64,000 nucleotides of DNA from Branchiostoma floridae (Eukaryota > Chordata > Leptocardii > Amphioxiformes > Branchiostomatidae). Positions within the stretch are counted from its first letter, which is position 1, and each line of letters begins with the position of its first letter. Under the pieces are notes generated by a model, which made no database searches, was not told the origin of the DNA, and saw nothing but the letters and a program-made list of their open reading frames with translations. Location of the stretch: the NCBI RefSeq assembly GCF_000003815.2, contig NC_049991.1:8054976-8118975 (forward strand), written 5' to 3'. Position numbers and translations under genes: made by a program. This document shows positions 20,476 to 30,385 of the stretch, piece after piece.

Positions 20476-22381
20476 GTACGTAAGTGTAAGTCTGTCGTAA
20501 AAGTGGGAATAAACTCCAGAAAATCATGCAGATTAGTCATAGGAGTGAGAATAAATTGCCAAGATCACAGATATATCACACAAATCACTACACCAGGAGA
20601 CAGAAATATTATCAATTTATGGTGCAATTTATTTATATCATTTATGTGACAATCTTTCCAGTGTGTCCGCCTCCTTTTGGATACAATTTGTCATAGACCA
20701 CAAATGCCATAAGAGTATCGATGGAAATCATTTTAATTATTCAATTCTACTCTAGAAACCTTACTGTATATAGTTATGAACTCTGAAGGTTTGTAATGAT
20801 AGTAGGAATCTAAAATGTCTCTTCTCAGTGTTATTCAAAAAGATATCATCTAGTAGTGTTTATCAAAGGTACCAGTATATTTCCACGATACAAATATTAC
20901 TGGAGTACTATGATTTACAAAATACAACCCCAGTATGATGTATGATGATAACTGTAAGAACAATATCAATAACCACAATTATTACAGTTACAACACTAAA
21001 ATTTCTGATACGAGCACAATGCTGCCACTAACCACGATCATGCATTACATTTTTATCACTTATCCTTGATAAATTCTATGCTGCCAAACAGCCGCTGGTG
21101 CGAAGTCTTGTACAAACAATGACTAGGAAACAATCATACTGAGTAGGTTGTACAGTATGTAATTCCATTGAATATGTCAAAGTTTCTTTTTTGAGTGACT
21201 GTGCAAAATGTACATGTGGACATGGATCCAAACTGTCTTTGACCATACAAAATATAATCATGGGATATCACATTTGCAAAAAAGCATATTTGATTTGAGC
21301 ATGGCATTTCTACATAACACACCTAAAGTCTAAGTAAGCATACTGTAATCTGTTTATTCATATTTTTGGTGATCATTGAAGACCACAGTTGTCAAATAGT
21401 TGAGGTACAGGCCAGGTCTAGTCTTGTGCCTAAACCCCTGTACCTGTACTTGACTTTACATGTACGTGCACATCCCTAGCGTCAATTAAGCCTTGATGAT
21501 GCAAATGTTAAATCTTGTGTCATTATACACCACAACAAGACATTTGCCCTAAAAGTCTCAACATGTTCTACTTCCCTATATTAGCAGTAGATTCTGACTC
21601 AATTCAACAAGTTTGAATAGTTTTCCTAAAATGTGAAAGCTTTTTTTTTAAATTTTTATCTGTCATCATACTTTTTTGTTTACAACTTCCAGGTAGGTGG
21701 GTATTTGAAGCTCTCCCTGGTCTTACTTGGAGATTTCAAGCAAGCGCAATTATATCTGTAACAGTGCTTGTCATCATTGACATCTGCTTACTTTTTTTCT
21801 AAACTTATCAATGCTGGCTAATGCTGATCAGGAATTCGAAGATTAACATCCAACATGAAAGCAATGTCTGGTGGGATGTCTTAACCTTGTCTAGTACGCA
21901 TAATATCCGGGAGTACGGATGTTAGATGCTAGTTTTACTCCACGCGCTCTGATGCATCTTTTTGATAGCTCGCTGGATTTTTGTTTAGAATGTGAGAGAG
22001 CCTAGAAAATATTATTTCATGTGGCCAGTAGGACGTGGGCAGAAACAATTGAAGATGTTAAGGTTGTGAGGATTAATTAAAGGGCCTTTTTGGAAAGTTC
22101 CCTGCACAAAATTTGCTCAGAAGCGAGATCACGAAGAATCAACAATCGAACAGTTAACGGTCTTTCTGTGAGTGGCCTCTGATGTCCAACGTGTCACATT
22201 AATACCTGAATCATCTCATCTGCCATCTTTATGTTATTTGAATGATCTCTTGTGGCCGGTCATGTCATTTGTTATCCTTCAGTCTCCTCCTTGTGGAGAT
22301 ACAGACTTATTCATGGTGTTTACACATTTGTGTAAAGAGAATTAAGCTCAGAGGCAGTCGGCCCTGTGCTGCATAGTAGAT
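20476..22381. other. Intergenic region between tbcd and the LRR receptor gene
   Basis: AT-rich DNA without a credible frame. The part near 22381 should contain the 3' UTR of the - strand receptor gene, but no poly-A signal can be chosen with confidence. Confidence 0.4.
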
Positions 22382-22783
22382 TTAAGGATTCAAAATGATG
22401 ACCTGAGATTGGCCCTGCTTTTTCTGACCATCAGCATTGGTTCTTTCTGTAGATGTTGGGTGTTTTATGTACTGAGGATTCAGCTCTAAGGCTGCTGGCT
22501 GTGTGTTAGATGTCAAATTTGTAACATCTTGGGATAGTGGCAGCCTGAACCTGGCCCTGTCCTGTCTGACCATGAGCACTAGTACTGATCCTCTCAGTAA
22601 CTGTGCTGTTTGTGTGGGATTCAATGATGGCCTAAGACTGAACTGACCCATTCCTGTCTGATTATGACCACTGACCATTGCTGGAGATGTCAGGTCCTTT
22701 GGTGTTGTTCCCACACTTCCGTACATAGGATTTGGGTTTAAGGCAGCTAGCACTTCATTATGTGATAGACTTCCAACTGTCAT
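22382..22783 (-). pseudogene. In-frame extension of the LRR receptor tail beyond a TGA
   Basis: The 133 codons follow the receptor's TGA (22786-22784) in the same frame, starting ATG ACA GTT. The first part is a further copy of the tail repeat: SLSHNEVLAALNPNPMYGSV against NPSHNKVLAALKPNLMYAGV in the receptor. It continues without stop through HNQTGMGQ and a Tyr motif NPQYIKHP to VIILNP. Either the TGA is a recent truncation of a longer tail, or the extension is made by readthrough or in another allele. The ATG directly after the TGA is just the repeat sequence, not evidence for a separate gene. Confidence 0.65.
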
Positions 22784-25747
22784 TCATTGACTCTTTGCCT
22801 GTGACTGACCCTTCCCTTTGTGATCAAGCTGTTTGTCAATATCTTCATACACGTGATCGTCAGGACCACTGGTCATACCAGTAGTTGTTGTGTTTGTGTT
22901 GGATTCAGTCATGGCCTGAGACTGAACCTTTCCTGTCTGATCATGACCACCGGCCATTACTGGAGCTGTTGGCTCATTTGGTTGACAATGTGTCCCTACA
23001 CCTGCATACATTAGATTTGGCTTCAAGGCAGCTAGCACTTTGTTATGTGAAGGATTTCCAACTTTCAGAGATTGAATGTTTGCCTGTGACTGACCCTTTC
23101 CTGCTTGATGAAGCTGTTTGTCAATATCTTCATACATGTGATCGTCATGACCTGTCATATCAGTAGCTGTTGTGTTTGTGTTGGATTCAGTGATGGCCTG
23201 AGGCTGACCCTGCCCTGGCTGATCATGACCACTGGCATTCATTGGACATATTGGGCCCTTTGGTTGTGTTCCCACACCTGCATACATTAGATTTGGGTTT
23301 AAGGCAGCTACCACTTTGTTATGTGAAGGATTTCCAACTTTCAGAGTTTGAATGTTAGCCTGAGACTGACCCTGCCCTGTCTGAGATGTTGGCTCATCTG
23401 GTTTACTATGTGTTCCCACACCTGCATACATTAGATTTGGCTTTAAGGCAGCTAGCACTTTGTTATGTGAAGGATTTCCAACTTTCAGAGATTGAATGTT
23501 TGCCTGTGACTGACCCTTTCCTGCTTGATGAAGCTGTTTGTCAATATCTTCATAGACATGGTCATCATGACCACTGGTCATATCAGTAGCTGTTGTGTTT
23601 GTGTTGGATTCAGTGATAGCCTGAGACTGACCCTGCCCTGTCTGAGATGTTGGCTCATCTGGTTTAGTATGTGTTCCCACACCTGCATACATTAGATTTG
23701 GCTTTAAGGCAGCTAGTACCTCATCACGGGATAAATTTCCAACTTTCAGAGATTGAATGCTTGCCTGAGACTGACCCTGTCCTGTCTGATTATGACCACT
23801 GACCACTGCCACAGAAGTTGGGTCTTTTGGTGGTGTCCCCACACCTGCATACATTAGATTTGGCTTTAAGGCTGCTATTACATTATGTGATGGATTCCCA
23901 ACTTTCAGAGATTGCATGTTTGTCCGAGAAAGATCCTGTCGTTTCTTTTTAAGGTTGTCAATATCTTCATACTGGTGATCATCATCACTGGTTATTACAG
24001 AAAGGGCAGTGTTTGTATTGCTACTAGCAGCGTTGGCATTGCGTCCCACAGCAGGACAGGTAGCCCTCCTTTTGTACCAAATTGTGAAAGTGATCAGGAC
24101 AATGCCAACTACTGGACCACAGATAGAGCCCGTGAGAGTGGCTAGGGGGAAACTGGGAGCAGATTCATGGGAAGTGCTGATGTCTGGATTGTCTGAAGTT
24201 ATTGTTGTATTGTCTGCAGGGCGTGCTGGATATCCAGCATTGTTACTGTGCCTGTGATAGGGAGAGGTGATGGTGCCATTGTCACAGGTGTTAGATGTTA
24301 CTTGGATATCAACAGTATGTGTTGAATTCGTTGGCAATTCTTCACATATCATTTCTTCAGGATCGACATCTTCAAGCTTCTGTCCCTTAAGTTGGATGGG
24401 TCGAGCGCATAGCATCTTATTTCTCTTTTTCACTGTAGGGAATTCGGTAATATTCAGCCTGAAGGAAACCATCTTACAGTCACAATTCCAGGGATTACTG
24501 CCAATATATACACTACGAATAGATGAAAAGATACCAAAAGTCGAAGGGGGAAGGACAGATATCTTGTTACGCGAGAGCGATAGCATTTTGAGATTTGGTA
24601 GATTTCTAAACATGCCAGACTGAAGATTTGTTATCTTGTTGGAATCCAGGTCCAACTCTTCGAGATTGGGAAGATTTGAAAATGTACCGGGCTGTAGATC
24701 TTTTATCAGGTTTTCGGATAGATCCAAATCTTCAAGCAGGGGTAGATTTGCGAATGACCCAACCTGAATCATTGTTATCTGGTTGGAGTTAATGAACAAT
24801 ATTTGCAGCTGGGGTAGATTTGAGAACGTACCAGGCTGTAGATCTGTTATCAGGTTTTTGGATAGATTCAAATCTTCAAGCAGGGGTAGATTTGAGAATG
24901 AACCAACCTGAATCATTGTTATCTGGTTGGAGTTAAGGGCCAATGTATGCAGCTGGGGTAGATTTGTGAATGTACCAGACTGAAGATTTGTTATCTGGCC
25001 AAAGCTAAGCCACAACTCTTGAAGCTGGGTTAGATTTTTGAATGTATCAGACTGGAGACTTGTTATGTTGAAGTCTTCCATAGCAAAAAATTCGAGCTTG
25101 GGTAGACTTGCGAATACACCAGACTGAATATTTGTTATCGGATTAAATTCAATTAGCAGGTCATCTAGCAGGGGCACATTTACAAATACATCAGCCTGAA
25201 TCGTTGTTATCTGGTTGCGCGTCAGCCACAATTCTCTGAGCTGGGTTAGATTTGTGAAAAGACCAGACTGAAGGATTGTTATCTTGTTGTCGCGAAGGAC
25301 CAATTCTTGCAGCTGGGGTAGATTTACAAATACACCAACCTGAATCTTTGCTATCGGGTTGTGTGTCAGCCTCAATACTTTGAGCTGAGAAAGATTTGTG
25401 AATGTATAAGACTGAAGATCTGTTATCCTGTTGAAGCTAAGGCTCAACTCTTGTAGCTTTGGTAGATTGGGGAAACAATCAACAATGGCAATACAATTTC
25501 TCTCCAACACCAACTTTGATAAATTCCTATACCTCGACAGCTCAGATCGATTCACTGCTGTAATAAAATTATTTTTCAAATTCAACTCAGAGACGGATGT
25601 TGGCAGGTTCTGAGGGATGCTGGTGAGGCCCTTGTTGACGCATCTGCAGCTTGATGATGGTGCACAGCTGCAGTTAGCTTCTGGAATGCTGGGCTCCTTC
25701 AGCATGATGAGAAGGAAAATCAGCATATGTCGCGGCTTTCTCCTCAT
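22784..25747 (-). CDS. Single-pass LRR receptor with repetitive tyrosine-motif tail
   Basis: The 987-residue product starts at ATG 25747 (MRRKPRHMLIFLLIML, a signal peptide). A preceding CTTCTCAG on the - strand suggests a spliced 5' UTR. The ectodomain has an N-terminal Cys cap (CSCAPSSSCRC), about 15 LRRs of 24 residues (LxxLxLxxNxITxLQxGxFxNLPQ) and a C-terminal cap (NPWNCDC to MICEELP). A Thr/Asn-rich stalk follows, then a membrane segment at about residues 535-557 (GPVVGIVLITFTIWYKRR). The cytoplasmic tail of about 425 residues is an array: five copies of a unit ending KPNLMYAGVGT and four YEDIDK/N motifs. LMYAGV fits the ITIM consensus, and YEDI resembles the pYEEI site preferred by Src-family SH2 domains. 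It is probably an innate-immunity or adhesion receptor; ligand and partners are unknown. The coding part is a single exon. Confidence 0.88.
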   Translation of the reverse strand: MRRKPRHMLIFLLIMLKEPSIPEANCSCAPSSSCRCVNKGLTSIPQNLPTSVSELNLKNNFITAVNRSELSRYRNLSKLVLERNCIAIVDCFPNLPKLQELSLSFNRITDLQSYTFTNLSQLKVLRLTHNPIAKIQVGVFVNLPQLQELVLRDNKITILQSGLFTNLTQLRELWLTRNQITTIQADVFVNVPLLDDLLIEFNPITNIQSGVFASLPKLEFFAMEDFNITSLQSDTFKNLTQLQELWLSFGQITNLQSGTFTNLPQLHTLALNSNQITMIQVGSFSNLPLLEDLNLSKNLITDLQPGTFSNLPQLQILFINSNQITMIQVGSFANLPLLEDLDLSENLIKDLQPGTFSNLPNLEELDLDSNKITNLQSGMFRNLPNLKMLSLSRNKISVLPPSTFGIFSSIRSVYIGSNPWNCDCKMVSFRLNITEFPTVKKRNKMLCARPIQLKGQKLEDVDPEEMICEELPTNSTHTVDIQVTSNTCDNGTITSPYHRHSNNAGYPARPADNTTITSDNPDISTSHESAPSFPLATLTGSICGPVVGIVLITFTIWYKRRATCPAVGRNANAASSNTNTALSVITSDDDHQYEDIDNLKKKRQDLSRTNMQSLKVGNPSHNVIAALKPNLMYAGVGTPPKDPTSVAVVSGHNQTGQGQSQASIQSLKVGNLSRDEVLAALKPNLMYAGVGTHTKPDEPTSQTGQGQSQAITESNTNTTATDMTSGHDDHVYEDIDKQLHQAGKGQSQANIQSLKVGNPSHNKVLAALKPNLMYAGVGTHSKPDEPTSQTGQGQSQANIQTLKVGNPSHNKVVAALNPNLMYAGVGTQPKGPICPMNASGHDQPGQGQPQAITESNTNTTATDMTGHDDHMYEDIDKQLHQAGKGQSQANIQSLKVGNPSHNKVLAALKPNLMYAGVGTHCQPNEPTAPVMAGGHDQTGKVQSQAMTESNTNTTTTGMTSGPDDHVYEDIDKQLDHKGKGQSQAKSQ
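22800..23960 (-). repeat. Tandem coding repeats in the receptor tail
   Basis: Units of two kinds alternate. One runs SLKVGNPSHNKVLAALKPNL and then MYAGVGT; the other runs ITESNTNTTATDMTSGHDDH and then VYEDIDKQLHQAGKGQSQ. LMYAGV occurs five times and YEDI four times. Neighbouring units are nearly identical in DNA, including synonymous sites, which points to recent unequal crossing-over or conversion. Confidence 0.85.
24690..24985 (-). repeat. Intragenic duplication of two LRRs
   Basis: A 48-residue block (NSNQITMIQVGSFSNLPLLE, then DLNLSKNLITDLQPGTF) is followed directly by a near copy (NSNQITMIQVGSFANLPLLE, then DLDLSENLIKDLQPGTF). The DNA copies of about 144 bp differ by only a few bases. 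Confidence 0.8.
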
Positions 25748-25890
25748 GTTTCCTGCCACCTGAGAAGAACATTAAGCTTCTTGAAACGTGGAAGTATTGG
25801 GAGCAGTTCTAAATGCTCTGGTTATTCATCTATGAACATAAACGGGACGGGTACGGTTTGGGGCACGACAGTCTCCATCAACCGCCAACG

Positions 25891-25965
25891 CAGGGTTGAT
25901 GTCGGTGGCAATGCTTTACCATATCAACCCTGCCTTGCCAGCGTCAGATAAACGGTATTAGGGGC
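25891..25965 (+). repeat. Hairpin repeat, left copy
   Basis: CAGGGTTGAT and ATCAACCCTG form an inverted pair around a spacer of about 22 bases, followed by CAGATAAACGGTATTAGGGGC. The same unit recurs inverted at 30309-30385 at about 80 percent identity. Confidence 0.65.
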
Positions 25966-26224
25966 GTCTTGCTCATGAATATTAATGAGCATTCCTGATT
26001 TGTCGCAGGCCAACCAACACCCAAATTGCAAATTTTCAACAAACGGTACTCATCAGCGTGTATTCGGTACTCAAAAACCTGTTTATTTTTGCGTGGTATC
26101 GATGATAACGGTTTCTTCGTATGTTAGATCGGTTTTCGGTGGTGCCGTGGTTTGCCCACAGAACCGACAAATTTCAAATTTGGTACCTGATAAACAGGTC
26201 CGGGCGCTCAAAGAGCTTTGAAAC
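25966..26224. other. Sequence between hairpin repeat and CR1-like fragment
   Basis: This may be an interior part of a larger element bounded by the two inverted hairpin repeats. No frame is recognised. Confidence 0.35.
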
Positions 26225-26708
26225 GTTATGTCGTTACTGTAATCGTAAATGCAAGGTCCTTCACATTCAGTTTAGTAAGGCATCGCTTGTGTCACCTCCA
26301 CTCATGATAAGCAACATTGAACTTCAACATATGAAAGTGATGAAGATTTTGGGTCTGCACCTCCAGGAGGACTTGAAATGGAATACACACGTTTACTCCA
26401 TGTGCACGAAGTCAAACCAACGTCTATAATCAAACAAGAACTTCCGCGTTCCTGCTGATGACCTAGTTACGGTTTACACCTTTTCCATCCTTCCGATTCT
26501 GGGATATGCGTCGCCCGTTTGGCACTCCGGACTATCCACAACTCTCAGCAACAAAATTGAGAAAGTCCAACGCCGAGCACTTCGAATCATCTTGGGCACG
26601 AACTACACTTCCTACTCCAAAGCATGTATTCGGCTGCGCCTACCAACACTCAATTCACGTCGAGAACAAAATTATCTGTTAACTTAGCTATCTGTTAACT
26701 TAGCTAAA
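26225..26708 (+). pseudogene. CR1-like LINE RT C-terminal fragment, 5' piece
   Basis: The frame reads CKVLHIQFSK, VMKILGLHLQEDLKWNTHVY, then after an in-frame stop VPADDLVTVYTFSILPILGY, ASPVWHSGL, IEKVQRRALRIILG. This is the thumb and C-terminal region of CR1/Jockey-type LINEs. It continues at 29749 after the RTE-like insertion. A 16-bp local duplication (ATCTGTTAACTTAGCT) precedes the break. Confidence 0.75.
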
Positions 26709-26782
26709 CTTAGCCTGCTACGAATCCTCGCATACAGAACTCAAATAGGACGGATCTTACTGGAACCTCGACCTCGGACCGG

Positions 26783-29454
26783 ATGGACTTACGAGATAAG
26801 CCTAGCAGAACTGCTTCATTAAGAGTCGCAACTTGGAATGTATTGTCCATGAACAGGGAAGGCTCAGCTGAGCTTGTCGCCAATGAGCTGTCTCGACTGA
26901 GCGTCTCAGTAGCAGGCCTCACGGAAGTGCGCTGGCCTGGTTCTGGCACCCACGTATCAAATGACTACAGCTACCACTGGTCTGGCAGGGACGATGGCCA
27001 GCATCGCCAAGGAGTTGCTCTCGCCCTAGCGCCAGATGCCTCTCGAGCATTAGTCTACTGGAAACCAGTGAACAATAGACTGCTTCTCGCCCGTCTACGC
27101 CACAGCCACGGTAGAATCACCATCATTGTAGCCTATGCACCGACCAACATGGCAGCAGATGAGGAAAAAGACGAGTTTTTCACCCAGCTGTCATCACTCA
27201 CGGCTGACATCTCCAGTCATGACATAGTTTGGATCCTTGGCGACCTCAATGCCACAATCGGGTCAGACAGATCTGGGTTTGAGAATGCCCTGGGCCCTCA
27301 TGGAACCGGTACTTGCAATAACAATGGCCTAAGGCTCCTAGAATTCTGCTCCAACTTCCGCTTACGATCGGAGCGCTCCTTCTACCAGCACAAGCTAATT
27401 CACAGCATGACCTGGATCAGCAACGACGGCCGCACCAGAAAAGAATTGGACCACATCCTTACCAGCCGTCGCTGGCACACCTCAACCGACTGCCGTGTCT
27501 TCCGCAGTGCGGAGCTGGGGAATTCCGATCACAGGCTGCTTGCCATGACAGTCTGCCTCCGACTGAAAAGGGATCCCGCAGCCAAAGTCCAGCGCAGGGT
27601 GGATGTGTCCAAACTGAGGTCGCCAGAAGTTGCAGCCAGTTTTCAACTGGAACTTCACAACCGCTTCGCTGTCCTAGACACTGACACATCTACGGACACA
27701 GATGAGGACAGCCCAGAGAAGCTCTGGGAGAACCTCAAGGAAAACATCACCTCCGCTGCAGCCAAGGTGCTAGGTCCCAGGAAAAAGAAGAAGAAGAAGG
27801 CCTTCCTGTCAGATGAAACCCTCAGCGTTGTGGAGGCAAGGAGGAAAGCTAGACTGGAAGGTAACCACATGGAATCTAGAAGACTCAATGCCAGACGCAA
27901 CCACCTGCTCCGCAGGGATAAACAGAACTGGGTTGATAACCTTGCGGTGGAAGCTGAGGCGGCTGCCCGTAGAGGCGACCAAGGCTCCCTCTACAGGACC
28001 CTAAGAACCCTCTCCGGGAAAACCACACCACCTACTTCCTGTGTAAAAGCCCTGGACGGTACCATCCCAGACACCCCGGCAGAACAGCTGGCACGATGGA
28101 GGGAACACTTCCAGAGTCTGCTGAACCGCCCAGCACCTCCCCCCTCTCCCCAGCTGGAAGCACTAGCTGCCTCGGCCATGGAGGACGACTCTGTCCCAAC
28201 AACTCCCCCGTCTCTAGAGGAAGTTGTCAAGGCCATTAGGAAGCTAAAGCCTGGCCGGGCTGCAGGGGCCGACGGCATCACCCCAGAGTTGCTACTGCAT
28301 GGTGGACCCACAGTTGCAGATCAGCTTCATCACCTGTTTGCTACTATCTGGAGGGAGGAAACCGTCCCAGCCGACTGGCTCCAAGGTGTCATCCTCCCTT
28401 TCTGGAAGAAGGGCCCGAAAGATGTGTGCAGCAACTATAGAGGCATCACTCTTCTGAGTGTCCCAGGAAAGGTGTTTGCTAACGTCATACTTGCAAGACT
28501 CCGTCCTCTCCTCCTACGCAAGCAGAGAAAGGAACAGAGCGGCTTCACGCCAGGGCGTTCCACCGTGGACAGAATTCTGACCCTCCGTCTGCTGGCTGAG
28601 AAGAGAAGGGAGTTCAGGAAACCACTCTATGCAGCCTATGTAGACCTGAAACAGGCATTCGATTCTGTGGACAGACCGGCTCTCTGGAAGATCCTCAGAA
28701 TCCTTGGTGTCCCGGGCAAGCTGATCAACCTTCTCTCCCTCCTGTACTCTGCCACCTCTTCCTGTGTGAGAGTCAATGGGCTGTTATCGGACAACTTCAA
28801 CATCAACAGTGGAGTCCGGCAGGGCTGTGTCCTGGCCCCGTCAGTGTTCAACACAGCTATCGACCACGTCATGGGGAGAACAGTAGCCCAGTGCGCGTGC
28901 GGAGCCAGCTTCGGCGATGTCACCATCACAGATCTGGACTATGCAGATGATGTGGCAATCTTGGCCGAAGCCATGGAAGTTCTCCAACTTGCTCTGCAGG
29001 CCATGGATGCGGAAACTCAGCCTCTTGGCCTGATGGTCAGCTGGGACAAGACCAAGGCCCAAAGCCTCAGTGACTTCAAGACCCCCCCAGCAGGACTTGT
29101 CATCAACTCCCATCCTGTTGAAGTTGTGGACAAGTTCTGTTACCTCGGTGGCACAATTACGTCCGACTGCAAGAGTGATGCTGATATCCAGCTCCGCATC
29201 GGCCGCGCCGCATCCGCGATGGCTAGCCTGGACAACGTATGGTCCAACAGGAAACTCTCCACTCAAACAAAGATCAGACTGTACAACAGCCTTGTGCTTT
29301 CTATTCTTATGTACAGCGCTGAGACTTGGACACTAACAGGCACCCAGGAACAACGCCTGGATGCCTTTGACTCAAAATGCCAACGCAGGATCCTAGGGAT
29401 CAGATGGTATGACCATGTCTCAAATACAACCCTACGTAGCCACCACTTTCCCAC
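26783..29454 (+). pseudogene. RTE-like endonuclease-reverse transcriptase
   Basis: An apurinic endonuclease begins at once (LRVATWNVLSMN, LTEVRW, WILGDLNATIG, NSDHRLLAM). A basic Lys run follows (RKKKKKKAF), then the RT: FTPGRSTVDRILTLRLL, AYVDLKQAFDSVDRPALW, GVRQGCVLAPSVFNTAI and the catalytic LDYADDVAIL. The endonuclease start resembles RTE/BovB-type proteins, often annotated as craniofacial development protein 2-like. The displayed frame runs to 29533, but from about 29455 the true frame is shifted. The methionine at 26783 is ATG and close to the element's 5' end. Confidence 0.85.
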
Positions 29455-29730
29455 AAGATCCGCTCTGCCCGGCTCCGCCTCTTCGGCCACCTTGCCCGGG
29501 CAGAACCACCTCCCGAAACTGTCGCCCTGCTGAGAGAACCAAACCCATCTACCTGGTCCCGCCCCAGAGGACGACCTAGACGTACCTGGCTCGACCAACT
29601 GGCCAACGACCTACAGCAGACTGCCGGCCTTTCCATCGCCGCAGCCTGGGAGGCAACCAGAGACAGATCAACCTGGAGATCGGTATGCAGAGGCGCTACG
29701 CTCCTCTTCGGAGCAAGCGGAGCTGAGTGA
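29455..29730 (+). pseudogene. RTE-like protein C-terminus in shifted frame
   Basis: This frame gives KIRSARLRLFGHLARAEPPP, then RPRGRPRRTWLDQLANDLQQ and RSTWRSVCRGATLLFG, ending GAE and TGA at 29728-29730. GHLAR and RGRPRxTWxDxL are usual C-terminal motifs of such LINEs. A single indel near 29450 separates it from the main frame. Confidence 0.8.
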
Positions 29731-29748
29731 GTGAGTGAGTTAGCTAAA

Positions 29749-30215
29749 TCACTTGAACAGTCCAAGCTGTACACTTTACAGACACCTACTACCACCTTCA
29801 CGAGTGGATATCAGTGGCAGGATGACTCGAGCTCGTTCATCACACAAACTTGACACTGTCCATTATACAACCGAACGTTACAGATCTAGTGCAATACCTT
29901 ATATGGTGCGCATGTTAAACATGTGAATATCCGAACCTGCTCTAGATGTGACTGTTAATTTCTATTGTAAGAGGACTTTTCATTACCTTCGAAGTCAAAC
30001 TTAATGTATTTTTTTATCCCAACTTGTTGTAATCGTGTGCAATATCTGTAAATGTGCAATATCCGCTAATATGCTAATACTTTTTTTATTCATTGTCTTC
30101 TGGTTTTAACAAATGTAACGCGGTAGTGCAATTCAGGGTCTTAATGCTGACCCTGCCATGTGTACCGTGTTGTGTGTTGTGTGACAAGAAATAAACCATT
30201 AAATATACTGTAATC
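29749..30215 (+). pseudogene. CR1-like LINE, 3' piece with UTR
   Basis: The sequence resumes with a frame giving KSLEQSKLYTLQTP and, further on, TERYRSSAIPYMVRMLN before a stop, a usual end for this LINE type. The 3' UTR ends with AATAAA at about 30191. Confidence 0.6.
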
Positions 30216-30308
30216 TTGTTATTGAATATCAATCAGGGCGCCTTATATGTCGCCCATGGAGAACATGAAGGGGTTTCTCTTACTGGCCGACAGTTGGGTA
30301 TTGGCCAA

Positions 30309-30385
30309 GCCCCTAATACCGTTTATCTGAGGCTGCAAAAGCAGGGTTGATATCGATATTGCCACCGATAGCGAGATCAACCCTG
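30309..30385 (-). repeat. Hairpin repeat, right copy (inverted)
   Basis: Read on the - strand this matches 25891-25965: CAGGGTTGAT, spacer, ATCAACCCTG, then CAGATAAACGGTATTAGGGGC. The pair brackets about 4.3 kb that contains both LINEs. Confidence 0.65.

Larger units (their letters stand above)
26709..29739 (+). mobile_element. RTE-like LINE inserted in the CR1-like fragment
   Basis: This LINE of about 3.0 kb is flanked by a candidate 9-bp target duplication TTAGCTAAA (26700-26708 and 29740-29748). It ends in a TGAG tandem tail after the stop codon, as RTE-type elements do. The flanking CR1-like frame resumes after it. It carries one long frame with one frameshift near 29450. Confidence 0.8.

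Noticed and set aside
22784-22786. TGA of the LRR receptor as a selenocysteine codon
   Set aside because: The position is not a Cys in the other repeat units, and no SECIS-like structure was recognised downstream.
22820-23590. Repeated + strand frames opposite the receptor tail
   Set aside because: They are antisense shadows of the tandem coding repeats, with the same period.
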